In this document: in pieces, positions 10,759 to 21,150 of the stretch
Numbering within the stretch: the stretch's first letter is position 1
Layout of the letters: each line of letters begins with the position of its first letter
Source: Xenopus tropicalis
Taxonomy: Eukaryota > Chordata > Amphibia > Anura > Pipidae
Reading direction: 5' to 3'
Assembly: GCF_000004195.4 (NCBI RefSeq)
Contig: NC_030679.2
Span: 31,113,712-31,177,711, forward strand
Length of the DNA: 64,000 nt
Translations under genes and position numbers: made by a program
Notes under the pieces: model-generated
Databases searched by the model: none
Told to the model about the DNA's origin: nothing
What the model saw: only the letters and a program-made list of their open reading frames with translations

Positions 10759-13700
10759 CAGCACTCACAGAATTTATAAGTAGTGTATCAATGTTTTGGT
10801 CCCCTTAAGCGCCTTTATCAAGATGAAGGTGGTCCACTGAGGACAGCTTGGATGTACAGATGGACATAATTATAGCACAGGTTGTAATTATGATACATTT
10901 CAATTATTCAGACATTGACTGGAGTATTGGCATAGATATATGAATATGCTAACTGCCAACTTTTTGTTAAAATTTATCCTCAACACTTGTGTGGGTAAGC
11001 ACTTGGGAAATAGCGGTCATAACACAGTGTTCTTTAAAACTATACTGTACAAGGGTTTGGCAAATTGTTATATAGTGTCATTATTCAGAAAAATGTTGTT
11101 CTCAGCAAGGTAACCATAGGTCTGGAAGTCTGACACCTGTGGTAGCAAATCTACTAATGTATAAAATCTACTGTAAACATTTAAAATCACAACTCAGTGT
11201 GTGTCAGAATGGGTTCTTGCGCCCCAATTCTGCCAGAGTACAGACCAACAACCTTGGAAGGGTAATACATTTGTGAACATTCTAGTTATTAGTGGATTAC
11301 CTTAGTCAGGGCCGCCATCAGGGGGGCACAGGGGGTACAGCTGTCCCGGGCCCGGACGATTTTAACTTTAAAAGGGGGCCCGGCCGTGCTAAAGTTTTCT
11401 TAGTAGCTCGGGCCCCCTTAAATCGATTCCGGGCCCTGTCATTGGTGGTCAGCGGGGGATCCTATTTGTCGCGCCCCATGCGTACATCACGTCAGTACGC
11501 ACGGGGCGCAACCTTATAAAAGGGCCTGTCTTCTGCCGGCACTCAGAAGCGCCGAGATCTAATGCAGGGAGGGCCTTGCCTGAGGAGTGCGAAGCCGCCG
11601 CTGACGAACAACAAGATGCTGGCTACCAATGTACTGGGGCAAGGGGGGGCACAGCTGGCTACCAATGTACTGGGGCAAGGGGGGGCACAGCTGGCTACCA
11701 ATGTACTGGGGCAAGGGGGGGCACAGCTGGCTACCAATGTACTGGGGCAAGGGGGGCACAGCTGGCTACCAATGTACTTGGGGAAGGGGGGCTAAGCTGG
11801 CTACCAATGTACTGGGGGGGGCACAGATGGCTACCAATGTACTGGGGGGGCACAGCTGGCTACCAATGTACTGGGGGGGGGGGCACTGCTGGCTACCAAT
11901 GCATTAGGGGGGCCCTGCTGGCTAACAATGTATTAGGGGGGGCCCTGCTGGCTACCAATGTATTAGGGGGGCCCTGCTGGCTACCAATGTATTAAGGGGA
12001 CCCTGCTGGCTACCAGTGTCTCATATCTGTGAGTCCTTTGTACTGGTGGGAGGGGGGCCCAGAAATTTTTTTTGTGAGGGGCCCCGTGATTTCTGATGGC
12101 GGCCCTGACCTAAGTGGATCACATGGGGACCTTTACAGATTTGTCAGAAGAGCACCACATCCACAACCCAATGAGGTATTCACCTGACGGGATTTACTCA
12201 TCAGCCCATTTTTTTTAACCCAACCAGATATATATTTGACTATATATGACAAATAGATTATACTACAATCCTGTGCCTATGATTGATTAAGTACAATCTG
12301 TACAAAATGCAGAGGGCTCTTGTGATTTTATTTATGTGGACTGAATAAAGATATATTTTTTTTATCACCATTTGGACATATGTTGTATTGATGATAAAAC
12401 ATTTACTTGAAAAAGGGAAAGAATTTTTCAATACTTACCCAGTATAACTTCTGGAGCCCTGTAGTGTCTTGTAGAAACCAAAGCACTGTGATATTCATCA
12501 TTGTATGTAGCACTTCCAAAATCTACAATTTTAATATCGCTATTTTTTAAATAGCGCTCATCTTGTTTCTTATAAAAAAAAAAAAAAGATCCATTATGCT
12601 TTATCTATTACGTTCATATACAACACTGTTTACCTGAAGTATGTAGCTAATTAAAGGTTATTTAAACATTTCTTGTGCATTATCAGTGTTAAAATTGCGT
12701 GTTTAATTAATAAGGTTTTGGACATTTTGGAAGAGAACCTTGTTATCAGTCTATTTAAAGTACAACCCCCCCCCCCAGTTTTTTGTTTTTTTTTTAACAC
12801 TAATTTTTTGAAAGATTCTTTTGGTTATTTATCATCAGTTTTTTGACAATGAAAGATTGGGAAGCACAATGAATAGCTTGGGACCTTTTAGTATGAATAA
12901 ATATTCACCAAATTTTAGTGCATAAATATTCACCAGTGCATATTTCCAGCAACAAATATTTCTCATACTATTTGTAGGGGCAATAAAGCTGCTTACTATG
13001 TCTTAGCTTTATAAGCGAAAGATAAGTGAAACTGAGGCAAAACAGACAACACAGAATTCTGAAAATGCTTTAGTACCTAAAAGCTTGCAATAACTATTGC
13101 ATGGCAACATAAAGCAGGGATAATTAGTGACAGTAGCCATCACTGTAATGTTATGTGTATCCATTACGGGGTATGCTTTTTGTTAATCAAGCAGCCGCTA
13201 TAATACATTCAGTTAGATCACCTACGCTTAAACCACAATATGATTTTTATATGAGTTTATATAACTGATCCTTACCTTTGCATGATTAAAATGGACTACA
13301 TAATCAGAATGGACAAACAGTATATTTTCTGGTTTCAGATCTGTATGGGTCAGTTGGTTTTGATGTAAAACTAAAAAAAATAAATAAATAAATAGATAAA
13401 AACATTATCATATAAATCAAAAACATAGAAATTATAATATCAAAATATTTTTAAATTACTTACAGTTAATAGATTTACATATCTGATATGCCATATTTCT
13501 TATGTGATCCAAAGGAAAAGGTAAGAAGCTATTTTCTTTTATAAAATCATAAGTACTTAGTCCAAGAAGTTCAAAAACAATGCAAATATGGCCATGGTGA
13601 TCAAACCACTCCAGCATCTGAACACATCGACTAAAACGAGAGAGAAGCAAACTGTTAGCACACATGATTATTTAAAATATCAAATACAATATTAAGGAGT

Positions 13701-16700
13701 AATTATGTTAAGGTTTTTTCTTTTTAAATGCTCTAAGGGCTCTGGCACACGGGGAGATTAGTCGACCGCGACAAATCTCCCTGTTCGCGGGCGACTAATC
13801 TCCCCGAGTTGCCTCAGAGAGCCATCAGTTGCCATCCCACCGGCAAACATGTAAGTCGCCGGTGGGATGGCACACGTGGTGGCTCGATTTCGGCAAATCG
13901 CCGAAAATGCCTCGCGTGGCAACTTCGGCGATTTGGCAAAATCGGCTGCGCAGCGTGCACCATCCCACCGGCGACTTACATGTTCGCCGGTGGGATGGTA
14001 GTTCGGGGAGATTAGTCGCCCGTGACAAGGGAGATTTGTCACGGGCGACTAATCTCCCCGTGTGCCAGAGCCCTAAATGTAATATCATATCAGCTATTTG
14101 TGAAGTCATGGTTTGTCATGCTTAGCACTTGAATGCTTATCTTGGTTAATTAACATACAGGCTTTACCAATGAAACCAGTATCTCATCAACAATCAGGGT
14201 GATGACACATGGAGCTACAAGTAGCAGCTACTTGTCACGGCTACTAAACACTAGAAAGTACCCTGCTATAGACAATACTGAGAATTGCATCTGCTAAAAC
14301 ACACAAAGAGACAGTTATCAGTAAATGATCAGCATTGTATATTTTAGTAGCCATGTAGTAGCTGCTACTATTTCACAGCTACTAAACTAAAAAGTAACAA
14401 GTATAAAACTTTTAATGCAACATTTTCTCTAAGAAATGCTAAGGAAATATAGTATCAATAGTATAGTATTGCACCACATTTCATTAATATTTTGATGTAA
14501 GATGCTGAAATTTACCAACTTTGAGCTGGTTTTGCAATGAAGTGTTCAGTACTGATCATTAACTCAGGGGTTTGCATGATTTTTTATGTCAGTGTCTTTG
14601 TACTGTGTAGCATGTAGGAGTACTGTATATTCATTTGAGTTTTGTGCTTATATGTAGATATTTGAGAAAAAAGTTTTATTTAGCAAAAAGCTAAATAAGA
14701 AGAAAAAGATAATTATTTAGAATAAGTTTTACTGTAAGGAATTTACCATGTGTTGTGGCTTTGTAACCTCAAATATGTTTATTCCTGGAGGGTACGTTAC
14801 TATTTTATACAGCTCAGGAATCCCCAGTGAACTATTATGTTGATCATCCTACATTTATACAGCACGGTTTTAATTGGTTTATATCTTTTTCCTTATACAA
14901 TGGAAGTGTGGCTTATTAGGCCTATTTTAATTTTAATTTGTGCAAGTAAATGCATTTTCAGGCTGAAGGAGGAAGCTTATAAGGAAGTACAATTGCTCTG
15001 AAGCAGGAATAAGTTTGATTATTGGCTTACTCTCTGCCAACTAACACTGAGGCTCATTTCAATATAATGCTGTGGGTCACAATAATTTTATGACACAGAC
15101 CAGACAAAGCATGTACAAAAGTGTCACTACAATAAATGGGCATGGTCTATGCAATTTTTCCCCAGGTATGCTGCTTGCCACTGCAAATTATCACCCTAGG
15201 TAGTCTGTAGCTGGTCAAACTGCAAATGGGTCACCTTGTTCCGTAGATTAAACATTTTACTACTATCAATCACCTCTATATTTGGCTGCAAGTCTATTTA
15301 TCCCTAACACCTACTACTAAATCACAGAGGGGGCTGGGCAATAACAGAGTCTGTACAGATATTAAACTTTTCTTTGGCCCAAACTGGTTCAGGCTGACCT
15401 GTGCTACACTACTGCCAGTTACAGACCCTGTATGGGCACCTTAAAGGAAATATAACACAAAATTTTTACTTTCAAGAAATCCAATCTATATACTTTAATT
15501 AGCAAATATATCATAGAAAAATTACAACAGTATCAGTGGTTTTTTTTGGTAAATGTACTTTACCACAGATTTATTGAGCTCTGGCAGCAGATCTCTCTGA
15601 AGTCTTACAGTTCACTTCCGTTCAGATCCCCCACCTCCCCCCCCTCTCTACGTGCAGGCTCTGGCAGCGTTCCTTCTAACAGACACGCAGACCCAGCAGA
15701 AGAGGTGAAAAGGTCTGTCTCCCATCCCTCTCCTTTCTCTCTTTGTGCCCCATCGCTAGCAGCCCATTAATCACTTTTAAAAGGACACAGAAGAATGCAG
15801 TAAATTAACTTCCGGATTGAACCGGAAGTCTACCCCATCGCCGTATCGCCTTTCCAAGCTTTGCCCAGTAAGCCACTGGAAATGTAATTTATTATAAAAC
15901 CACCTATAATATCACATTTTTTTAATGTTATTTAGGTTAATAAAAGTATTTAGGAGTGATATCTTTAAAGTAAAATTTTAGTGTTACTGTTCCTTTAAAT
16001 CAAGACAAAGGAAAAAATCTACAGCACACCAATTGCAATTATACTCACAAAGTGTTTATTGGATCTTTTCTGTTCAAATGCTCCAATACTTGTATTTCAG
16101 ACTGTGCAGCTTCCCGATATCTTTCCACATTTTTGATGATTTTTACTGCTACTCGCTCACCACCCCTTAATAATAAAAAAAGAAATGTCTAGCTGTCATT
16201 CTGTCCTTTTTCCTTACATTTTTCATATCAATTCTTTTCTTATTTTTGTAGTGTGGCAATTTTAATTAAGACTATCCAGAATGGTTATGGGATCCGGAAA
16301 GGTATGGTATCTATTAAATCAGAATTTCTTGAATTTGTGTACTTCAGGGGGTCTTTTCATAATTTGAAGTACCATGCCTTAAGGCTCTTAAAATATTAAA
16401 ACAGGATAAATCCATATTGCTAAGCAAACTATTGTTTTCTATCTTCGTTTTGATCAACAACAAAGAGAAAATAATTAAAAAAATAAAAAGTAAGTAGTAA
16501 AATACACAATTGGAAATGGCATTTCCTTTTCTAAAAACTTTTAGGGGTTTCAAGATAACAGATCTTACATTGGTAGACAAAGATTTTTTGTGTGTACTAA
16601 AGCATAACTGATTAGATTACCGATGTGAAAACATAAAAAGCGATAAAGGTATAGGACCTATTATACAGTTTGCTCAGGACCTGAGGTTTTCCAGATAAGG

Positions 16701-19700
16701 GATCTTTCTGTAATTTGGATCACCATACCTTAAGTCTGCTAAAAAAACATTTCAATACTAAATAAACCCAATAGGCTTGTTTTGCCTCCAATAAGGATTA
16801 ATTATTATCTTAGTTGGGGGTCAAGTATAAGGTACTGTTTTATTATTACAGAGAAAAAGGAAATCATTTTTAAAAATTACAATTATTTGCTTATAATGGA
16901 GTCTATGGGAGATGGCCTTTCTGTAATTCAGAACATTCTGGATAATGTGTTTTCAGATAAAGGATCCCATACCTGTACTACATGAATCTTGTCACTACAA
17001 TAATGTTTTTACAGACCTGAAAGTAACAACTCGTAAGAAGAAATGTGTTAAAAAACAGAAGGTTCATTTTATTGCAATGTTGGTTCTTTGCTCCACTACC
17101 TTTAAATGTTTACAGACTATACTAGAAAACAGATATATTACAGACTATGGAGAAAATCACAGGCCTTGCACTGAATATACTGGAAAAGTTTGTTTGAATG
17201 GAAGCCTTGTTAAATGTGAAGGACTAGTTTCTCTAAGCCTAAGCAAAAAAAAAAAAAAAAAAATATACCAAGATGCAAAGTCTGAGGGAAGAAATCTAAA
17301 CATACACAAAATGTATTCTACTTTTATCTTCAGTTTTCGGGGGTAAAGATGGCTGTTTGAGAAGTTTATTGGTTTCGGTTCCCAGAAAAACCCTGGGATG
17401 CAGTTATGGATATGAGATTAGTCACCCACAATACATTTCCTCTACCACAGGGGACTAATCTCCTGCAATTGCTTTTCCACTGGCAATAATGTAAATTGGC
17501 GGAGGGGAAATATACATGTCACTTCAGCCACTTTGTCTCCCGTGATAGCCAAGATTTATTGCGGGCAACAAGTCCTGCGTCATTGCACTTAGTGTCTAAT
17601 TAATCACACCCCTAATTGGTCTGTGTCCCCCAACTGACACCACCTCATTTATTTGACTTTGTTGCTGCATACACCCATCTTACCTTAAATGATCAATACA
17701 TTCCAATACTTTTCCAAAAGCTCCTTCTCCCAAAGCATGTACAATTTCATCTAGAATCAGAAAAAAATAAGTTAGTAGCCATTAACAAAACAAGCTCTAT
17801 TTAAACAATATACTACTAAAAATGTATACATAATTTGTATAAACTCGGTCAGCTCAAATTAAACTAGCAAGGTCAGGTTCATTTAAATCTATCTGATCAT
17901 AAAACTATAAATTTCATTTTCAATTGATATAATCTTACTAGAAAATATATATAAGAAAATATCTTATTAATGCTATTTGTGCATTTTAAAGTATCCTGCC
18001 AAAGCCAAAACACTATATTTTAAGCAAACGGACTATAATAAAATTTTAAAAATATTCTATACATCTTTCTCTTAGTACGTCTCCACTTTCACAGATCAGA
18101 TGACCCTCCTCATCAACCTCTACACTTCTGGATCTTTTCTTTCGATGACTCTTCTGGAAACAGGAAGTAGGTTGCATCCAGGCAATCAATAAACCCGGCC
18201 CAGTGAATTCAGAGAAGAACACGCAATTCATTCAGCAGGAGATATTCAGGTAGGTATTCAGTTACGCAATCAGCCCACGAACAGTTGGCCATTTCATTCA
18301 ATTTCAGTCCCCAGAAATTCCAGGGGCACACAGTTTATGTTACAGAAGAAAAACATGGCAAGGAACAAATTTTCAGGTAAGATACTTTTATCATAATGAA
18401 CAAAAAATTATACAACACATTGTTACTTGCAATTCTTCTGCAATGCTGAAATCACTGCACACTTTAGTAATCTAAAATTGTTAGCAAAAACAGCACTGTA
18501 AACTTTGCTTTAGTAGATGGTTGCAATCTCTTAAACAAAGGCATGTAAAGTACTCAGCACCCAATTTGGCTTAAATTCAGTACTGGAAGTTAAAGTACCA
18601 TAGCTGCCACTCACCACTATGAAAATAACTAATAAGGAAAATCAGACACAGCACTGCTTAGTTTGTTATGCATTTATAATGCCTTTACTCCATTCACAAA
18701 GACCACAATTTATCAACATTTAAAAAATGAGAGGCCTGAAATGTTGGTAAATGCAGTAGTCTGTGGCAATATATGTTAAATAAAGGCATTTTACATGTAT
18801 AAGAAAGAAAGTGCTGAGCGCTTTTCCTGTTAAATAAAGATCAGATTCATGGGTTCATTCTGTTATCCTACTATTCTGTTTAGTCCTTTCCAGCTGCTGA
18901 TCTACAACAGCAGTTTCAAAAAAGTATTCCTGACTACACAGCAGACAAAAACTTAATTCATAACACACACACACAAATCACTTTGCATGTCTACAGAACT
19001 TAACCAAAGTAGCTCCCTTCTTTCATTCCAAACATCACCCAACCTGCAGTTTCAAATGTTCCCTTAAACCACACCTCTTCCATCAAGCTCACACACTAAC
19101 CTATTAACCTCTAACAGCTCCCTTAAGCAAGTCATCAATTCTCAAAACACATCAGCTTTCACACTTAACATCCTGCTATTATCTCCTCCCTAAGTCATAA
19201 CACCAACATTAATATTATTCTAATGTAAAATTCCCCACACAGCCATGTATTTTTTGAACTTGTATTTAACTGTATAAATTGTAAGTTCTGTACCTACTGT
19301 TGTATCCTGCTTGTATGTCAATTAAAATTTACCCTTTTCTATATGCTGCAAAATATACTGAAGACTGTAATGTAACATGCCTACACTCATGCATACACAG
19401 ACACACAATCACTGAAATTCTAGAATAATATGTAATGGTAAAGTGCTATTGTCATGAACCACTAGAAGATATATAACATACATTTAAGTACATGGAAATG
19501 ATACTCAAAGAAAACTAAAATAATTTAAGTGTTAAATCCCCCTTCTTGCCATATCTTGCAATTATTTTCTAAACTTTCTAGTACACTTTAAACTAAAAAT
19601 ACCAAGAAATTATGTCATAGTATCACATTATCACTAAAAGAAAAATAAACTTTTCATACCAAATGTGAAGTGCGGCTTGAATGGTGAGGCTTTTTATGTC

Positions 19701-21150
19701 TCTTTTTGTGACTGCTGCTGCTGCTGCTGCTTTGCCCAGATGACTTGCTGGATCTGTAGTGGTGTCTATGTTCATGATGTCCACCCTTGTAGTTATTTCT
19801 TAGTTCTACATATCGTCTGTCATGCTGACCTCTAGAACACATGGACTTGTCCTCCACGTAGTGGCTACAACATATAAAAAAATTACCCAATTAATGGATT
19901 ACTAGTTCCAAACAATAGTCTATAATAGCAGGCAGGCGAGTGCAGGTCCCATCTCTAACACTGCAAATCTCTTTCTAGAAAACAAGAAGTTTTTTTTTAA
20001 AAAAAGTACATTTTTGAAGTATTTCCATAACTACAAGTTTAGAAAGGTAGAATCACTAGGAGATGCCAAGTTGTTAGACCCGCACTGGTTATGTGCTCAG
20101 CTTCAATAGGCATAGAGAAAACCAACGGTGAAGGGCCACACATTGGTAAATACCCCTGGCTGGTGCATTTCTTTGAAGGTGTGCAGATCTGGTGTAGGGA
20201 AGGAAGTTAGAAACTGAAATAACCGAGGTATGTTTTACATCAAAAGCAAAGGACTTCACTTAGGAGTCAAAAATGATTTGTTTTTACCCCCTTTGAGACA
20301 AGTTGAAGACTTCAGATTTTTTTTTTTTGTCTACCTCTGGAAGAACAGAGTGCACTAGCAGATTGATTCCATTAGATTTCTTATGTGTATACTCATTTGC
20401 ATTTGGGCTTGCATTTTATTGCAGCCGAGTTGCACTACATGTTATAAAGCGTAACATGCTGTATCATTTTATAATGGAATATATATTTAATTTATATGTT
20501 TAATTTACAACAACACAGATAGAAATGCACATTTAAGAATTTTAAACCATGGAGCACTTTCAGTACTACAACATAAGTTGATCAACAGAATATCCACACA
20601 AATTCTTCAAAGCAATCAAGAAAGTAGGTTAAGGTGGCTGTACACTGGTGAACACTTACAGTATCCAACCAATCAGTCCACAAAACAAACAGATGGATAT
20701 ACAGTTGCTATACATGTGAATTTCCAGAGTGCCATTCTTTGGGGTGCAAAGTTTAAAACAGCAGTATTGTTGTGTTGTGGCTGATATGGTGCCATAACAA
20801 TGAAATATTTATTTTAAAGATATATGCTGCAATTTGACAGGATCATAAGATGAAATAGATACACATGTCCCAAGTTTGGTAGTATAGTTGAAAAATGCTA
20901 GACTGCTCAACCAAATTTGGCCTTGAATGGGCAAGTTTAGAGTGCTTTTTAGATGGCAGCGACAATATGCGTAGTGTGCCCTAACCTCGGGAACAATACA
21001 AAGAAAAGCTTACCTGTCAGATGATGAGATCTTTTTATGGCGTTCCTTTTCTTCATCGCTGCTTTGTGATCTTTTTCGTTTGTGGCACTTGCTGAAATAC
21101 CACTCCTTCTCATCCTCGTCTGGACGTCTACTTCGTTTGCTGTAGTGCAT
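6195..21150 (-). CDS. clk4: CDC-like (LAMMER) dual-specificity kinase, 12 coding exons
   Basis: This is a nuclear dual-specificity kinase that phosphorylates SR splicing factors. The coding exons join as 21150-21014, 19864-19660, 18153-18063, 17750-17684, 16165-16049, 13630-13464, 13370-13276, 12568-12439, 10543-10461, 10287-10208, 9665-9575 and 6329-6195, giving 465 aa (human CLK4 481). Seen in the frame: a basic, Ser/Arg/His-rich N-terminus (1-144) with a poly-Ser run; P-loop GEGAFGKV (152-159); VAVK Lys175; helix-C Glu190; catalytic HTDLKPEN with Asp272 and Asn277; DFG Asp309; APE Glu333; and the signature [11 protein letters not shown] (370-380), which defines the family. All introns are GT-AG. 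CLK1 and CLK4 are close paralogues; I choose CLK4 because human CLK4 and ADAMTS2 both lie in 5q35.3. An alternative name would be a clk1/4 homologue. Confidence 0.85.
6394..6695. mobile_element. MITE with TACAGGTATGGGA termini
   Basis: The ends TACAGGTATGGGATCCC and GGGTCCTATACCTGTA are inverted repeats. Internal blocks (CTTATCCGGAAA, CCAAATTACGGAAAG, GAGCATTCTGGATAATG) recur in copies at 16645-16977, 53538-53821 and 55304-55595. TA at both ends may be the target duplication. About 300 bp, noncoding, inside the last clk4 intron. Confidence 0.85.
6744..7193. mobile_element. TTAA-flanked foldback MITE
   Basis: Both ends read TTAAAGGAACAGTAACACC or its complement, and long arms fold back through AGAACTTATCTGTTATCTGC near 6960-7010. 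TTAA at each end fits piggyBac-type integration, although no transposase is present. A shorter relative is at 15441-15998. Confidence 0.75.
7249..7492. mobile_element. hAT-type MITE (CAGTGATCCCCAACC family)
   Basis: Ends CAGTGATCCCCAACC and GGTTGGGGAATCCCTG. Flanking 8-mers CTGTGGAT (7241-7248) and CTGTAGAT (7493-7500) differ at one base. Sister of 5309-5603 and 26872-27179. Lies in the last clk4 intron. Confidence 0.87.
7838..7930. repeat. Fragment of TAGTGATGAGTGAAT repeat
   Basis: Reads TAGTGATGAGTGAATCTGTC followed by AT-rich sequence with AAAATTTGCAAAACACC. A related foldback copy is at 36360-36575. Only one end is clear here. Confidence 0.5.
8334..8486. mobile_element. LINE/L2-like 3' tail
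   Basis: It begins TTGTAAGCTCTTTTGGGCAG and ends GGCGCTTTATAAATAAATG with a short AATG-type tail. This layout resembles vertebrate L2 3' ends or SINEs that share that tail. Related copies: 25978-26165, 36784-36820 and 54750-54905. Confidence 0.6.
8872..9115. repeat. Hairpin-forming repeat in clk4 intron
   Basis: A perfect inverted repeat with arms of about 43 bp (8872-8961, starting AAGCTTCTTTCCTACTGTG) surrounds a 5-6 base loop. It is followed by CATAGACAATACTGAGAATT and TTTTAGTAGCCATG blocks that also occur at 14206-14400. It looks like a MITE family with foldback ends. Confidence 0.7.
9234..9374. mobile_element. Truncated Harbinger-like MITE (GGGCTCTGGCACAC)
   Basis: Starts GGGCTCTGGTACACGGGGAG after a TAA flank and contains the GCCATCCCACCGGCGAACAT inverted block. 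The right half is missing compared with full copies at 13737-14073 and 24188-24504. Confidence 0.75.
9575..9665 (-). CDS. clk4: clk4 coding exon 11
   Basis: 91 nt encoding (R)[20 protein letters not shown] and [10 protein letters not shown]. The [13 protein letters not shown] core is conserved in CLK1/4. Acceptor CTTTGCACAG, donor GTAACT. Confidence 0.92.
10208..10287 (-). CDS. clk4: clk4 coding exon 10 (LAMMER motif)
   Basis: 80 nt encoding [20 protein letters not shown] and HMIKKT. The [11 protein letters not shown] signature is complete and is diagnostic for the CLK/LAMMER family. Donor GTGAGA. Confidence 0.95.
10461..10543 (-). CDS. clk4: clk4 coding exon 9
   Basis: 83 nt encoding [20 protein letters not shown] and LGLTVFQ, the helix-F region with the kinase Asp-Val-Trp-Ser motif. 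The split codon with exon 8 gives Glu where human CLK1/4 has Ala. Confidence 0.92.
10704..10756. repeat. (GT)n(AT)n microsatellite
   Basis: A run of GT dinucleotides passes directly into AT dinucleotides. It lies in the clk4 intron 195 bp from the exon at 10461-10543 and is probably length-polymorphic. Confidence 0.95.
10765..10850. repeat. Dispersed repeat fragment with CTTTATCAAG
   Basis: Contains GTTTTGGTCCCCTTAAGCGC and CTTTATCAAG. A related arrangement (TGTTTCGGGCAATGTGACGC, CTTTATCAAG) lies at 41285-41350. The family is not identified. Confidence 0.4.
11307..12107. mobile_element. hAT-type element with internal G-rich tandem array
   Basis: Ends CAGGGCCGCCATCAG and CTGATGGCGGCCCTG are inverted repeats. 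Flanking 8-mers ACCTTAGT (11299-11306) and ACCTAAGT (12108-12115) differ at one base. The interior holds a palindromic CpG-rich part and a tandem array (about 11620-12015). It has no transposase and lies in a clk4 intron. The same left end occurs inside the element at 62469-63575. Confidence 0.88.
11618..12018 (+). repeat. G-rich minisatellite, 36-bp shrinking to about 29-bp units
   Basis: About 13 units start with TGGCTACCAATGTACTGGGG and go on to a G run and CACAGC. The first are about 36 bp; later ones shorten to about 29-30 bp as the G run and linker change (TATTAGGGGGGCCCTGC). Repeated G runs on the plus strand make G-quadruplexes plausible. Frames open across it are repeat artefacts. 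Confidence 0.93.
12439..12568 (-). CDS. clk4: clk4 coding exon 8 (DFG to APE)
   Basis: 130 nt encoding the activation segment: [11 protein letters not shown] followed by [12 protein letters not shown]. The acceptor has a 14-T tract interrupted by ATAAG, and the donor is GTAAGT. Confidence 0.92.
13276..13370 (-). CDS. clk4: clk4 coding exon 7 (catalytic loop)
   Basis: 95 nt encoding [20 protein letters not shown], the catalytic loop with THTDLKPEN typical of CLK kinases. The intron between this exon and coding exon 6 is only 93 bp. Confidence 0.92.
13464..13630 (-). CDS. clk4: clk4 coding exon 6 (hinge region)
   Basis: 167 nt encoding [20 protein letters not shown] followed by [18 protein letters not shown], a stretch nearly invariant among CLK proteins. 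Acceptor CTCTCGTTTTAG, donor GTAAGT. Confidence 0.92.
13737..14073. mobile_element. Full-length Harbinger-like MITE (GGGCTCTGGCACAC)
   Basis: Ends GGGCTCTGGCACACGGGGAG and its complement, flanked by TAA on both sides (13734-13736 and 14074-14076). Nested inverted blocks GGGCGACTAATCTCCCCG and CCATCCCACCGGCGACTTAC make almost the whole element self-complementary. A 3-bp TWA duplication is typical of PIF/Harbinger. Between clk4 coding exons 5 and 6. Confidence 0.9.
14206..14400. repeat. Second copy of the intronic hairpin-associated repeat
   Basis: Shares CTATAGACAATACTGAGAAT, CACACA, AGACAGTTATCAGTAAATGA and GTAGCTGCTACTA blocks with 8960-9115. Contains an inverted AGTAGCAGCTACT core. Confidence 0.65.
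14401..15440. other. clk4 intron sequence, nothing recognised
   Basis: AT-rich intron between coding exons 5 and 6 with no coding similarity, RNA fold or clear repeat end. Confidence 0.4.
15441..15998. mobile_element. TTAA-flanked MITE
   Basis: Starts TTAAAGGAAATATAACAC and ends AGTGTTACTGTTCCTTTAA, imperfect inverted repeats bounded by TTAA. The centre is CpG- and C-rich (around 15610-15740) and unrelated to 6744-7193 except at the ends. It ends 50 bp before clk4 coding exon 5. Confidence 0.65.
16049..16165 (-). CDS. clk4: clk4 coding exon 5 (ATP-binding Lys, helix C)
   Basis: 117 nt encoding [20 protein letters not shown] and then the SEIQVLEHL helix-C segment. The acceptor is TATTATTAAG and the donor GTGAGT. 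Lys175 and Glu190 are the expected salt-bridge pair. Confidence 0.9.
16645..16977. mobile_element. MITE with TACAGGTATGGGA termini, reverse copy
   Basis: Ends AGGTATAGGACC and GGATCCCATACCTGTA with internal TTCCAGATAAGGGATC, GGTACTGTTTTATTATTACA and ACATTCTGGATAATG. A degraded second copy precedes it from about 16280. Confidence 0.75.
17250..17264 (+). repeat. Poly(A) run
   Basis: An A homopolymer of about 18 in the clk4 intron, just beyond ACTAGTTTCTCTAAGCC. It could be a retroposon tail, but no source element is recognised next to it. Confidence 0.5.
17684..17750 (-). CDS. clk4: clk4 coding exon 4 (P-loop)
   Basis: 67 nt encoding (Y)[19 protein letters not shown], the glycine-rich ATP loop. 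In the frame that results from skipping the 91-nt exon, this exon reaches TAA at 17687-17685, just before its donor GTAAGA. Confidence 0.9.
18063..18153 (-). CDS. clk4: clk4 coding exon 3, 91-nt regulated exon
   Basis: It encodes [18 protein letters not shown] and on to VLRER plus one base. At 91 nt it matches in length and position the exon 4 of mammalian CLK1, which is alternatively skipped. Because 91 is not a multiple of three, skipping shifts the frame. The donor GTATAG is weaker than those of the neighbouring introns, which fits a regulated exon. Confidence 0.9.
18154..18420 (-). promoter_or_regulatory. Repeat-free flank of the regulated clk4 exon
   Basis: The intron just upstream of the 91-nt exon lacks the MITEs found in other introns. 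Together with the very short downstream intron (17751-18062, 312 bp) it makes a compact unit. In mammalian CLK1/CLK4 these introns are often retained and contribute to autoregulation; a similar role here is inferred. Confidence 0.35.
19660..19864 (-). CDS. clk4: clk4 coding exon 2 (Ser/His/Arg-rich)
   Basis: 205 nt, acceptor TATATGTTGTAG and donor GTATGA. It encodes the basic region including [10 protein letters not shown] and a run of seven Ser from AGC/AGT codons, then [10 protein letters not shown]. It completes the split codon from exon 1 and ends in phase 0. The AGC run is a short trinucleotide repeat that could vary between alleles. Confidence 0.87.
21014..21150 (-). CDS. clk4: clk4 coding exon 1 (start codon)
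   Basis: The start codon is the first triplet after the acceptor (TTTTAACAG then ATG). It encodes [10 protein letters not shown] and then an acidic/basic stretch ending in SSSD plus two bases of the next codon, with donor GTAAGC. The MxxSKRxxxPD pattern matches CLK N-termini. Confidence 0.88.

Noticed and set aside
11543..11995. Repeat proteins in the G-rich array
   Set aside because: All three frames on both strands give simple repeats of the same DNA unit inside a hAT element.
13758..14125. Overlapping frames in the foldback MITE, including repeated RATNLP phrases
   Set aside because: The same peptides occur in every copy (9104, 24109, 24308) and reflect conserved MITE DNA, not protein selection.
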